DNA of 36,461 nucleotides from Anaerolineales bacterium (GTDB taxonomy: Bacteria; Chloroflexota; Anaerolineae; 4572-78; NAK82). Under the pieces are notes generated by a model that was not told where the DNA came from, did not search any database, and saw nothing but the letters and a program-made list of their open reading frames with translations. Positions 23,119 through 30,065 of this stretch are shown here, piece after piece (positions within the stretch are counted from its first letter, which is position 1; every line of letters starts with the position of its first letter). Location of the stretch: NCBI GenBank assembly GCA_024643945.1, contig JAHELX010000002.1:3359-39819 (forward strand), written 5' to 3'. The position numbers and the translations under genes were made by a program.

Positions 23119-24402
23119 TCAGAAGATGTACTCAGGCCAATCGAGCATCCATACGTCTATGGCGCTCCCAGCTTCGAGAAAAGTGACTTCCTCAGGCACT
23201 ACCACTAACCCGTTGGCCCACACCAACGATGACAAGATGCCGGAACCTTGCACGTGCACACCACTGCCGCGCGTCGTCACGTGATAGCCATCTGCTTCCC
23301 GGCGCACCTGCGCTCGCATGAAATGTCGCCGGCCGCTATTGTGTACGTCCTCGTCGAGGATGGCAGGTACCGATGGCTTCTCCCAGTTGGTGTGTCCCCC
23401 TAATTTCAGAATAGCTGGTCGGGCAAAGACTTCAAAGGCGACCATAGCCGCCACCGGGTTGCCGGGTAGCCCCAGCAGTGGTATATCCCCCACGCTGCCA
23501 AAGGCAAGTGGCTTACCTGGCTTGATGGCCACCTGCCAGAAGTGCATTTCACCTTCAGCAGCCAGCACGTTCTTAACTATATCAAAATCACCTATCGACA
23601 CGCCTGCTGAGGTTAGAAAGAGGTGCACGTTTTGCGCCAGCCCCTCCCTAATTTTGGCTGTGAGGTCTTCTTCTGTGTCGTGGGCAATGCCCAGTGGGAC
23701 AGGCACACCTCCGTAGCGCTTTACCAATGCAATCGAGGTATACTCGTTCGAGTTGCGAATCTTACCTGGTGTGATAGGTTCATCAACGTCCACCAGCTCA
23801 TCACCAGTTGCCAGGATAGCTACGCGCGGGCGACGGACAGCCCTCACCTGCGGGTAGCCCATTGCGGCCAAGATGCCGATGTCTGGCGGGCGCAAAACAT
23901 GACCAGCAGCGAGAACTGTTTGCCCCTTTCGGATATCTTCTCCCGCTTCGCGCACGTTGTCGCCGGCTTGCACCGGTTTGTAAATCGCCACTTGCCCGGC
24001 AGTCTGTCCCGCCCCACTCTTTCCTTCGCTGGTAAGCTCAAATGGCACGACCGCATCGCTGCCAGGCGGGACCGGCGCGCCCGTCATAATTCGCACTCCC
24101 GTGCCTGGCTCCACTGGACGGTCGGGCATGGCCCCGGCGGGTACCTCGGCGATCACCTTCAACACCGCCGGCGACTCGGAGCTGGCGTGCGCCACGTCCT
24201 CGGACCGCACAGCGTAGCCATCCATCGCTGAATTGGCGAAAGGGGGAATGTGAATCGGCGAGATTACGTCCTCAGCCAGCACGCGATCCAGCGCTTCGAC
24301 GATGGGAACCGGGTGACTGCCCAAGGGGACTATATGCCGCAAAATATAATCCAGCGCTTCGTCAACACTAATTGCCTGTACTGTCTGGATTGTCTGGCTC
24401 AT
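23119..24402 (-). CDS. moeA: Molybdopterin molybdenumtransferase MoeA
   Basis: This 427-aa protein inserts molybdate (or tungstate) into adenylated molybdopterin. Motifs are PPFANSAMDGYAV near the N-terminus, the GVRIMTGAPVPPGSDAVVPFE segment of domain III/IV, ATGDELV, the SAGVSIGDFDIVK loop and GLPGNPVAAMVAFEVF. The length is standard. Together with the AOR-type enzyme encoded at 11506-13536 it suggests the cell makes a bis-pterin tungsten or molybdenum cofactor. It is single on its strand, from a promoter at 24573-24601 beside a CRP/FNR-like operator; its leader includes an inverted-repeat element. Confidence 0.95.
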   Translation of the reverse strand: MSQTIQTVQAISVDEALDYILRHIVPLGSHPVPIVEALDRVLAEDVISPIHIPPFANSAMDGYAVRSEDVAHASSESPAVLKVIAEVPAGAMPDRPVEPGTGVRIMTGAPVPPGSDAVVPFELTSEGKSGAGQTAGQVAIYKPVQAGDNVREAGEDIRKGQTVLAAGHVLRPPDIGILAAMGYPQVRAVRRPRVAILATGDELVDVDEPITPGKIRNSNEYTSIALVKRYGGVPVPLGIAHDTEEDLTAKIREGLAQNVHLFLTSAGVSIGDFDIVKNVLAAEGEMHFWQVAIKPGKPLAFGSVGDIPLLGLPGNPVAAMVAFEVFARPAILKLGGHTNWEKPSVPAILDEDVHNSGRRHFMRAQVRREADGYHVTTRGSGVHVQGSGILSSLVWANGLVVVPEEVTFLEAGSAIDVWMLDWPEYIF

Positions 24403-24424
24403 TTATCAACTCCCGTAACTGCTC

Positions 24425-24542
24425 ACCCTCCCGGAGCAAAGCCCCCCCACGGGGCAGGTTCAGGCGACTGTAGAAGCAAAGATAGTTGCCTTGGTCGGTG
24501 CTTCAGACGCAGGAGGTCTCTTAACGCAACCTGCGGGAGGGT
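24425..24542. repeat. Inverted-repeat element in the moeA leader (same 34-bp arm as the 32070 element)
   Basis: The left arm, 24425-24458 (begins ACCCTCCCGGAGCAAAG), is identical over 34 bp with the arm of the larger element at 32107-32140. The right end (24528-24542) pairs only its terminal bases (AACCTGCGGGAGGGT). On moeA mRNA this would form a leader hairpin. Confidence 0.85.
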
Positions 24543-24572
24543 AGAGCGTACCCTTCCGTCGATCATGTCTCG

Positions 24573-24601
24573 ATTTTACCGAACAAGTGCGCCTGCGTCA
24601 A
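24573..24601 (-). promoter_or_regulatory. Promoter of moeA
   Basis: TTGACG and TAAAAT separated by 17 bp on the minus strand. The transcript would begin about 24566, 164 nt before the moeA ATG. Confidence 0.7.
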
Positions 24602-24608
24602 AACCGAA

Positions 24609-24628
24609 TTAGTGACGTTTGTCACTAA
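24609..24628. promoter_or_regulatory. CRP/FNR-like operator palindrome
   Basis: The perfect palindrome TTAGTGACGTTTGTCACTAA has half-sites TTAGTGA and TCACTAA around 6 bp, the geometry of CRP/FNR-family sites. It overlaps the -35 of a plus-strand promoter (24619-24648) and lies 7 bp upstream of the moeA -35. Confidence 0.7.
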
Positions 24629-24648
24629 TGGAGAATGACACGTGATAC
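24619..24648 (+). promoter_or_regulatory. Plus-strand promoter of the candidate structured RNA
   Basis: TTGTCA and TGATAC are 18 bp apart on the plus strand. The expected start near 24655 coincides with the first stem of the candidate RNA. Confidence 0.5.
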
Positions 24649-24654
24649 TACTTG

Positions 24655-24775
24655 AGTCCGACCAAGTGTGATATGCTGACTGCGCAGCATCGGACAGTTA
24701 AAGGGACAACGATGTCCCCCGACTCTCCTCCTCCAGCCGGCAGATGAGCACTCCATCTGCCGGCTTTCGTAATTT
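24655..24775 (+). ncRNA. Candidate ~120-nt structured RNA
   Basis: Between moeA and the PD40 lipoprotein gene lie, in order: a stem GTCCG/CGGAC (24656-24660, 24691-24695) stacked on ATGCTG/CAGCAT (24673-24678, 24685-24690), a GGGACA-ACGA-TGTCCC hairpin (24703-24718), a pyrimidine-rich stretch, and a perfect 12-bp terminator-like stem (24735-24746, 24754-24765) followed by TTCGTAATTT. A promoter precedes it and the downstream gene has its own. No known riboswitch or sRNA family was recognised. The prediction rests only on structure and promoter signals. Confidence 0.45.
24735..24765 (+). terminator. Terminator-like 12-bp stem-loop
   Basis: Perfect 12-bp stem AGCCGGCAGATG / CATCTGCCGGCT with a 7-nt loop, followed by a modest T-rich tail (TTCGTAATTT) on the plus strand. 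Confidence 0.6.
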
Positions 24776-24811
24776 GTCTGCCAATCTTTTCCCTCTGGCA
24801 TATTTTCCCCA

Positions 24812-24840
24812 TTGCTTCTCTTACCCACTTATGTTATACT
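24812..24840 (+). promoter_or_regulatory. Promoter of the PD40-glycosidase lipoprotein gene
   Basis: TTGCTT and TATACT are 17 bp apart. The start of transcription would be about 24847, which rules out a start codon at 24812. Confidence 0.7.
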
Positions 24841-24856
24841 AACTTTACCTAATCCT

Positions 24857-27163
24857 ATGATGAAAACTTTAATTTCTCGACGTAACCGAATTCTGACATC
24901 ACTTGTTTGCGCGAAGCCCCGCCCTCGCGGGACGAAGCCCCGCCCTCGCGGGATGACGGGGACCTATGGGCGCGGAGCCGTGCTTGGCGTCTTTGTGTTG
25001 GCCCTTGCTGCTTGCGCGGGCGTGTCACCCACGGCCGCTTTGCCGCCGCCGACTCTTCAACCTGTCGCAGTGCCCTCTTCCACTGATTTTGCAGACCAGG
25101 GCACGAAACTCGTGCCGTCTGAGGCTAGCCTGGCACAGGCGACTAGCGTGGTGAATGACAACGTATATCCTTTCCCCGCCTGGGCGCAGATAGCCTTTGC
25201 CTCCGACCGGGCGGGCGATGGTGACATTTTCGTCACTACAGTAGAGGGGAAACTGGTCAATCTCACCCACCATCCGGCCGGCGATTGGGACCCGGCTTGG
25301 TCACCGGCCTGCGCCGACCCAACCAGGACGTGTCGGATTGCTTTCACCAGCCATCGCAGCGGCGACAGCGAAATCTGGACGATGGACGCCCATGGGCGCA
25401 ATCTGCGCAACATTACCCAAGATCCAGCTTGGGACTACTGGCCCGCCTGGTCTCCCGACGGCCAGGCCCTTGTATTTGTCTCTGAGCGAGATGGGGATCC
25501 AGAGCTGTTCATTCAGAGGATAGATGGTGAGGAAGCCATCCAATTGACCTTCAATAATGAGAGCGATCGGCTGCCCGCCTGGTCTCCCGATGGATCGCGC
25601 ATCGCCTTTGCGGCTGTGCGAAACGGTGTCGAAGAAATCCACGTCATCAACGCCGAGTGCGGAAGCCTGCCCGCGGGATGCGACAGGCATGAGAGACCCG
25701 TCACCGCCTGGCCGCTGAAGGGCACTGCTCCGGCCTGGTCCCCCGATGGTCGCCGCATCGCCTTCATCGGCTGGGACGAAGAAGACCGGCCAGGAATTTA
25801 CGTCGTCGGCCCTGAGCCGGAAACCATCCAGGAGCTGTGGAAAGGAGATGCCTGGATTGGGTCACTGACCTGGGCGACTGATCCGGAGTCGGGGGGGGGA
25901 GGCTGGCTACTCTTCACCTCCTGGCAAGATGGGAATCACGAAATCTATGCCCTACCCGTTGCAGGCGGGACGCCAGTCCGCCTCACCCAGAACCTGGCCT
26001 GGGATGATTTTCCTACGGTTCGGCCTGGCCCCCTAGCTGCACCCGCGGCCGGCGCGTCGGAGCCGGGACAGGCTGCCAGTGAGGCACCGGGGCGCTCTGA
26101 GTGGGAGCAGGACGGTCCCCTTACGCCGGCGACGATAGAAACTCCGGGCCCGACGCCCTCGCTGCCAACACCGCGCGCTGGAAAACCAACACAAGATAGC
26201 TTTGTTTATGGTGTGAACATAGCAGACCTGGGCAAGGCCTACCTGGTGCGTGATATGGGCTTTGGCTGGGCCAAAAGCTACGTCAACTGGGAAACGGTGG
26301 AGCCGCAGCCCGGCCAATATAACTGGGCAGACCCTGATAACATCGTGACCGCCTTCGAGGGCTATGGTGTGCGCATCCTGATGCGCGTCCACGGTACGCC
26401 GGCCTGGGCCAGACCAGAGGGGACGTTTCTCAGCCACCCGCCTGACGATATGAGCGACTTCGCCCGTTTTATGCAGACATTGGCTGCACGCTACAAAGGC
26501 CGGGTTGCTGCCTACGAAATCTGGAACGAACCCAACTTGAATTACGAATGGGGCTACATGGAGCCAGATCCGGCCGGTTACACGGCCCTGCTCAAAGCGG
26601 CCTATCAGGCCGTGAAAGCCGTGGACCCCGATGCCCTTGTCGTCAGTGGCGGGCTGGCGACTACCGGCGACGGTTCTTCCACAGCGATGGGGGACCTGGC
26701 GTTTTTGCAAAGTATGTATGACGCTGGCGCGCGCGGCTACTTCGATGCGCTGGGCAGTCACCCTTATGCCTTCGGTCACGACCCAGATTATGAGGATCCG
26801 TGGGGACTGTCGCTGGCGCGAGTTGTCCAGCAGCGGCAAGTGATGGTGACCAATGGAGATGTCGAGACGCCTATCTGGATTACCGAAGCCGGGTGGGTCT
26901 TGCACACCAATTGGAACCTGGTAGAGCATGAAGCCATCGCCGTGGACGAAGCCCAGCAGGCTGCATATCTGGTACGCGCCTATCAAAAGGTTCAGACCGA
27001 ATGGCCATGGGCCCAGGCGTTATTTCTGTTCAATCTGGATTTTAGCAGCGTTCCCTGGTATCCCGCCGCCGAACCGATGCGCTGGTATGCTATCCTCAAC
27101 CCTGATCGCACACCGCGGCCGGCGTATACATATATCAAATATCAAATATCCAGTGGCAGATGA
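24857..27163 (+). CDS. Lipoprotein: PD40 (TolB-like) beta-propeller fused to a glycoside-hydrolase-like domain
   Basis: This ~768-aa surface protein has an N-terminal secretion region ending at the lipobox-like LALAAC, then PD40 beta-propeller repeats (WSPDGSRIAF-type, about residues 75-390), a Pro/Ala-rich linker, and a TIM-barrel glycosidase-like domain with acid/base E558 in IWNEPN and likely nucleophile E677 in WITEAGW, as in clan GH-A enzymes. It probably binds and cleaves an extracellular glycan. Start choice: ATG 24857 or 24860 fits the promoter, but ATG 24953 directly before MTGTYGRGAVLGVFVLALAAC would also make a good lipoprotein signal. Between these starts lies a tandem GC-rich repeat (CGCCCTCGCGGGA twice) ending in the dispersed GGGGACCTATGGG word, so the N-terminus seems to have gained a repeat. 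Confidence 0.8.
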   Translation: MMKTLISRRNRILTSLVCAKPRPRGTKPRPRGMTGTYGRGAVLGVFVLALAACAGVSPTAALPPPTLQPVAVPSSTDFADQGTKLVPSEASLAQATSVVNDNVYPFPAWAQIAFASDRAGDGDIFVTTVEGKLVNLTHHPAGDWDPAWSPACADPTRTCRIAFTSHRSGDSEIWTMDAHGRNLRNITQDPAWDYWPAWSPDGQALVFVSERDGDPELFIQRIDGEEAIQLTFNNESDRLPAWSPDGSRIAFAAVRNGVEEIHVINAECGSLPAGCDRHERPVTAWPLKGTAPAWSPDGRRIAFIGWDEEDRPGIYVVGPEPETIQELWKGDAWIGSLTWATDPESGGGGWLLFTSWQDGNHEIYALPVAGGTPVRLTQNLAWDDFPTVRPGPLAAPAAGASEPGQAASEAPGRSEWEQDGPLTPATIETPGPTPSLPTPRAGKPTQDSFVYGVNIADLGKAYLVRDMGFGWAKSYVNWETVEPQPGQYNWADPDNIVTAFEGYGVRILMRVHGTPAWARPEGTFLSHPPDDMSDFARFMQTLAARYKGRVAAYEIWNEPNLNYEWGYMEPDPAGYTALLKAAYQAVKAVDPDALVVSGGLATTGDGSSTAMGDLAFLQSMYDAGARGYFDALGSHPYAFGHDPDYEDPWGLSLARVVQQRQVMVTNGDVETPIWITEAGWVLHTNWNLVEHEAIAVDEAQQAAYLVRAYQKVQTEWPWAQALFLFNLDFSSVPWYPAAEPMRWYAILNPDRTPRPAYTYIKYQISSGR
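24912..24970. repeat. Tandem GC-rich repeat and dispersed GGGGACCTATGGG word at the N-terminus of the lipoprotein gene
   Basis: CGAAGCCCCGCCCTCGCGGGA occurs twice in tandem (from about 24912 and 24933), followed at 24958-24970 by GGGGACCTATGGG. The latter word also occurs at 3521-3532, 21455-21467 and, in reverse, 31851-31863. Confidence 0.75.
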
Positions 27164-27258
27164 TAAGTGTATGGCAAATGACAAATGACAAGTATCAAAT
27201 GTCAAACAAATGTGGGATAAGGGATGGCAAATTTGGTATTTGATGAGGAGATTTGGGG
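27164..27258. repeat. AT-rich word repeats before the phosphoesterase gene
   Basis: The spacer, starting within the end of the previous gene, repeats ATCAAATATC and GACAAATGACAAG-like words. Direct and mirrored CAAAT/ATTTG words could pair. GAGGAG at its end serves the next gene. Confidence 0.55.
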
Positions 27259-27777
27259 ATGAAAATAGGGCTCATAAGCGATACGCATTTGTCGTCGGGC
27301 AAATTGCCCCAGGCGATTGCCAACGCCTTTCAGTGGGTGGATTTGATTTTGCACGCCGGTGATTTGGTGACTATGGACCTGCTCCGTCCCCTGGAAGCCA
27401 TAGCCCCGGTCACCGCCGTGCAGGGCAATATGGACACGTCCAGCGTCCGGCTCAACCTGCCCTTCAAAACGGTAATTGAGGCCGAAGGCCATCGGATTGG
27501 GCTAATCCACGGCCACCATATTCCGCACCCCAATCGTGTACTACGCCCGCCGATAGATTATGAAGCGATGCACAACTACTTGTTAAGCGAATTTCAGGAT
27601 CAGGACGTGGACTGCATCGTGTACGGCCACACGCACCAGGCGCACGTCGAGACCTATCAGGATGTGCTCATCATTAACCCGGGCTCCGCCACCCGGGGCA
27701 AGGGCGGCCACGGGAGCGTAGGCTTGCTCACCGTCAGCCGAGATCAGATTCGGGGTGAAATTATTCAGATGTCATAA
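27259..27777 (+). CDS. YfcE/MJ0936-type metallophosphoesterase
   Basis: This 172-aa protein has the calcineurin-like metallophosphoesterase motifs in order: D-x-H in ISDTHL, GD in HAGDLV, GN-x-D in VQGNMD, GHH in LIHGHH and GHTH in VYGHTHQAH. It should be a small two-metal phosphodiesterase of the YfcE group with unknown natural substrate. The ATG at 27259 follows GAGGAG at 8 nt; an upstream TTG is less likely. It lies 17 bp before proA on the same strand and is probably co-transcribed, without an obvious functional link. Confidence 0.92.
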   Translation: MKIGLISDTHLSSGKLPQAIANAFQWVDLILHAGDLVTMDLLRPLEAIAPVTAVQGNMDTSSVRLNLPFKTVIEAEGHRIGLIHGHHIPHPNRVLRPPIDYEAMHNYLLSEFQDQDVDCIVYGHTHQAHVETYQDVLIINPGSATRGKGGHGSVGLLTVSRDQIRGEIIQMS

Positions 27778-27794
27778 GGGGGAGGTGAGGTATC

Positions 27795-29054
27795 ATGTTC
27801 CCAGAGCTCAAAGAAAAGGGGGAGCGTGCCCGTCAGGCAGCCCGTCGCCTGGCGACCCTCAACACCGCTACTAAGAACAACGCCCTCAAGGCCGTGGCCG
27901 AAACCATTATGGAGCAGGAGCCGGAGATTTTGAGTGCCAACGACCATGACATTGATGCCGGGCAGGAAGCGGGGTTGAGTGAGGCGTTGTTGGATCGCCT
28001 TCTATTGACCGTTCATCGGTTGGACAGCATCGCCAAGGATGTGCTGGTCGTCGCCACGCTGCCCGACCCGGTTGGCGAAACCTTCGACGCTCGTACCTTG
28101 CCTAATGGACTGCGTGTTGGCAAACGGCGGGTGCCAGTGGGCGTCCTCGGCGTTATTTACGAGTCGCGGCCTAATGTCACCGTGGACATTGCGGCTCTCT
28201 GCCTAAAGTCGGGCAACGCGGCCATTTTGCGTGGGGGCAAAGAGGCCGTCCACACCAACCGGGCGCTGGCCGCAGCCATGGCTGAAGCCTGCAAGAAGAG
28301 CGGAGTCCCCCAGGCAGCCATCCAGCTCATCCAATCCCAGGACCGGGCGCTGGTGAAAGACATGCTGACGGCCAATCAATATATAGATATGATTATCCCG
28401 CGCGGAGGCGCTGGCCTGCACAAATTCGCCTTGCAACATGCCACCGTTCCGGTCATCACTGGTGGCATCGGTATCTGTCATATTTATGTGGACGAAAGTG
28501 CCGACTCGGAGAAGGTCATCCCCATCGTCCACAACGCTAAGGTGCAGCGCCCTACGGTGTGCAACGCCCTGGATACCCTGCTCATACACCGCAACATAGC
28601 CGAAGATCTCCTCCCCAAAATTGCCGATGATCTGGCCCGCGCCGGGGTCGAACTGCGCTGCGAGCCACGCGCGCTCTCGATTTTGATGGGCCATGCGGCT
28701 GCCCGCTCCGCCGGCCCAAAAGACTTTGATACTGAGTTCTTGTCATTAGTGCTGGCCGTCAAAGTAGTGGACAGCCTGGATGAGGCACTGGACCACATTT
28801 ACCAGCACGGCACCCAGCACTCCGATGCCATTATCAGCGAGAACTACAGCCACGCTATGCGCTTTGTGAACGAGGTCGACTCGGCGGTGGTATACGTCAA
28901 CGCCAGCACTCGCTTCACTGACGGCGGCCAGTTTGGCCTGGGGGCCGAGGTGGCCGTCAGCACCCAGCGCCTGCATGCCCGTGGCCCGATGGGGCTAAAG
29001 GAATTGACGACCTATAAGTGGGTGGTATTTGGGGAAGGCCAGGTGCGGAGCTAA
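27795..29054 (+). CDS. proA: Glutamate-5-semialdehyde dehydrogenase (gamma-glutamyl phosphate reductase)
   Basis: This 419-aa ALDH-superfamily enzyme makes glutamate semialdehyde from gamma-glutamyl phosphate for proline synthesis. The catalytic C256 lies in [15 protein letters not shown], and the N-terminal [15 protein letters not shown] and the C-terminal [18 protein letters not shown] signatures are typical. Length is normal. A strong GGGAGGTGAGG ribosome site precedes the ATG. The usual partner proB (glutamate 5-kinase) is not adjacent. It follows the phosphoesterase by 17 bp and precedes the SDR gene by 10 bp, suggesting one transcript. Confidence 0.96.
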   Translation: MFPELKEKGERARQAARRLATLNTATKNNALKAVAETIMEQEPEILSANDHDIDAGQEAGLSEALLDRLLLTVHRLDSIAKDVLVVATLPDPVGETFDARTLPNGLRVGKRRVPVGVLGVIYESRPNVTVDIAALCLKSGNAAILRGGKEAVHTNRALAAAMAEACKKSGVPQAAIQLIQSQDRALVKDMLTANQYIDMIIPRGGAGLHKFALQHATVPVITGGIGICHIYVDESADSEKVIPIVHNAKVQRPTVCNALDTLLIHRNIAEDLLPKIADDLARAGVELRCEPRALSILMGHAAARSAGPKDFDTEFLSLVLAVKVVDSLDEALDHIYQHGTQHSDAIISENYSHAMRFVNEVDSAVVYVNASTRFTDGGQFGLGAEVAVSTQRLHARGPMGLKELTTYKWVVFGEGQVRS

Positions 29055-29064
29055 GGGGAAAATT

Positions 29065-29817
29065 ATGCGTGGTTTAAAGGACAAACGGGTGCTCATCACG
29101 GGGGGTGCCAGAGGTATTGGTGAAGCGACGGTCAGACGCTTTCTAGAGGAAGGCGCACAAGTGGTGGTGTTAGACCGTGACGCGGCTGCGTGCACGCGTA
29201 TTAAGCAAGATATCCCGGCGTTAAAGGGCACCATTGTCGCCGATGTCTCAAACGCCCAGGCTGTCTCACACGCTTTCGATGAGTTGGATAACCTCTGCTA
29301 TGGTTTGGATGTTCTGATTAATAACGCCGGGATAAGCATCCGCCATTCTTTCATAGACATCACACCCCAGGAATGGCAGCAGGTAATCAACATTAACCTC
29401 AACGGGGTGTTCTATGTCGCCCAGCAGGCTGCGAGGCGGATGTTGGAAGCAGGGTCTGGCGTTATTATCAATATGGGTTCGACGAACGGACTTATGGGCT
29501 ATCCGTATTATGCCGATTACGACGCCTCAAAAGCCGGGGTGATCGAGTTGACGCGTTCGATGGCCCTGGAATTAGCTCCAACGGTTCGCGTCATCGCCGT
29601 ATGCCCCGGCTACGTCATGACTCCTATGCAAGAAGCGGAATACACTCCGGAAATGATGGATGCTGTTAATCGCAAAATCCCATTGGGCCGACATGCCCGG
29701 CCGGAAGAAGTAGCCGCTCTCTTTGCCTTTCTTGCTTCTGATGAGGCTCCCTATATTACCGGGCACAGTTACGTGATTGATGGTGGGGAAATCGCTGGCG
29801 GCTTGGCCAGCAGATAG
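29065..29817 (+). CDS. Short-chain dehydrogenase/reductase
   Basis: This 250-aa classical SDR has the Rossmann motif TGGARGIG (12-19), NNAG (86-89) and catalytic S139, Y152 and K156 (YxxxK in DYDASK). It should oxidise or reduce a small alcohol, sugar or keto group using NAD(P). Family membership is clear; substrate is not. ATG at 29065 is chosen, with AGGGG upstream, since the ORF before it extends back into proA. It ends the phosphoesterase-proA-SDR transcript and is followed by two inverted-repeat elements. Confidence 0.9.
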   Translation: MRGLKDKRVLITGGARGIGEATVRRFLEEGAQVVVLDRDAAACTRIKQDIPALKGTIVADVSNAQAVSHAFDELDNLCYGLDVLINNAGISIRHSFIDITPQEWQQVININLNGVFYVAQQAARRMLEAGSGVIINMGSTNGLMGYPYYADYDASKAGVIELTRSMALELAPTVRVIAVCPGYVMTPMQEAEYTPEMMDAVNRKIPLGRHARPEEVAALFAFLASDEAPYITGHSYVIDGGEIAGGLASR

Positions 29818-29854
29818 GGGTGTTGCTTGCACCCAACCACCTTAAGGGAGGTGT

Positions 29855-29935
29855 GTCTGAGAATTAGGGTGGGCAGCCTTTCCAGTCTGCTCAGGCGGGC
29901 TAGAGTGCCCACCCCACGACTTTTCTGACATCCTC
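29855..29935. repeat. Dispersed inverted-repeat element, copy B
   Basis: The ends GTGTCTGAGAATTAGGGTGGG and the complement of GTCAGAAAAGTCGTGGGGTGGG form an imperfect inverted repeat. The interior GGGCTAGAGTGCCC and CTGCTCAGGCGGGCTAG match copy A (21403-21533) in reverse orientation. Confidence 0.7.
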
Positions 29936-29936
29936 T

Positions 29937-29996
29937 AAGCCTGTTGTAGAAGCAACATCGACAAAAAGCTGTCGATGTTGCTTCTACAACAGGCTT
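29937..29996. repeat. 27-bp perfect inverted repeat upstream of argS
   Basis: Left arm 29937-29963 (starts AAGCCTGTTGTAGAAGC) and right arm 29970-29996 are perfectly complementary over 27 bp with a 6-nt loop. No T-tract follows. GTAGAAGCAA also appears in the moeA-leader element near 24471. Confidence 0.9.
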
Positions 29997-30005
29997 AAGT
30001 ACGGC

Positions 30006-30034
30006 TTGATAATATTCACCTTATGCGGTATCAT
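30006..30034 (+). promoter_or_regulatory. Promoter of argS
   Basis: TTGATA and TATCAT are 17 bp apart, directly behind the 27-bp inverted repeat and about 30 bp before the argS start codon. Confidence 0.65.
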
Positions 30035-30065
30035 TTCCTGATCATGTATAGTAACGAGGTGACAT

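Noticed and set aside
24425..24570. Moco riboswitch in the moeA leader
   Set aside because: Leader mainly consists of a dispersed inverted-repeat element; I could not fit the Moco-RNA pattern, though I cannot run a covariance search.
26033..26986. 317-codon minus-strand ORF opposite the PD40-glycosidase gene
   Set aside because: Antisense shadow; no ribosome site or domain.
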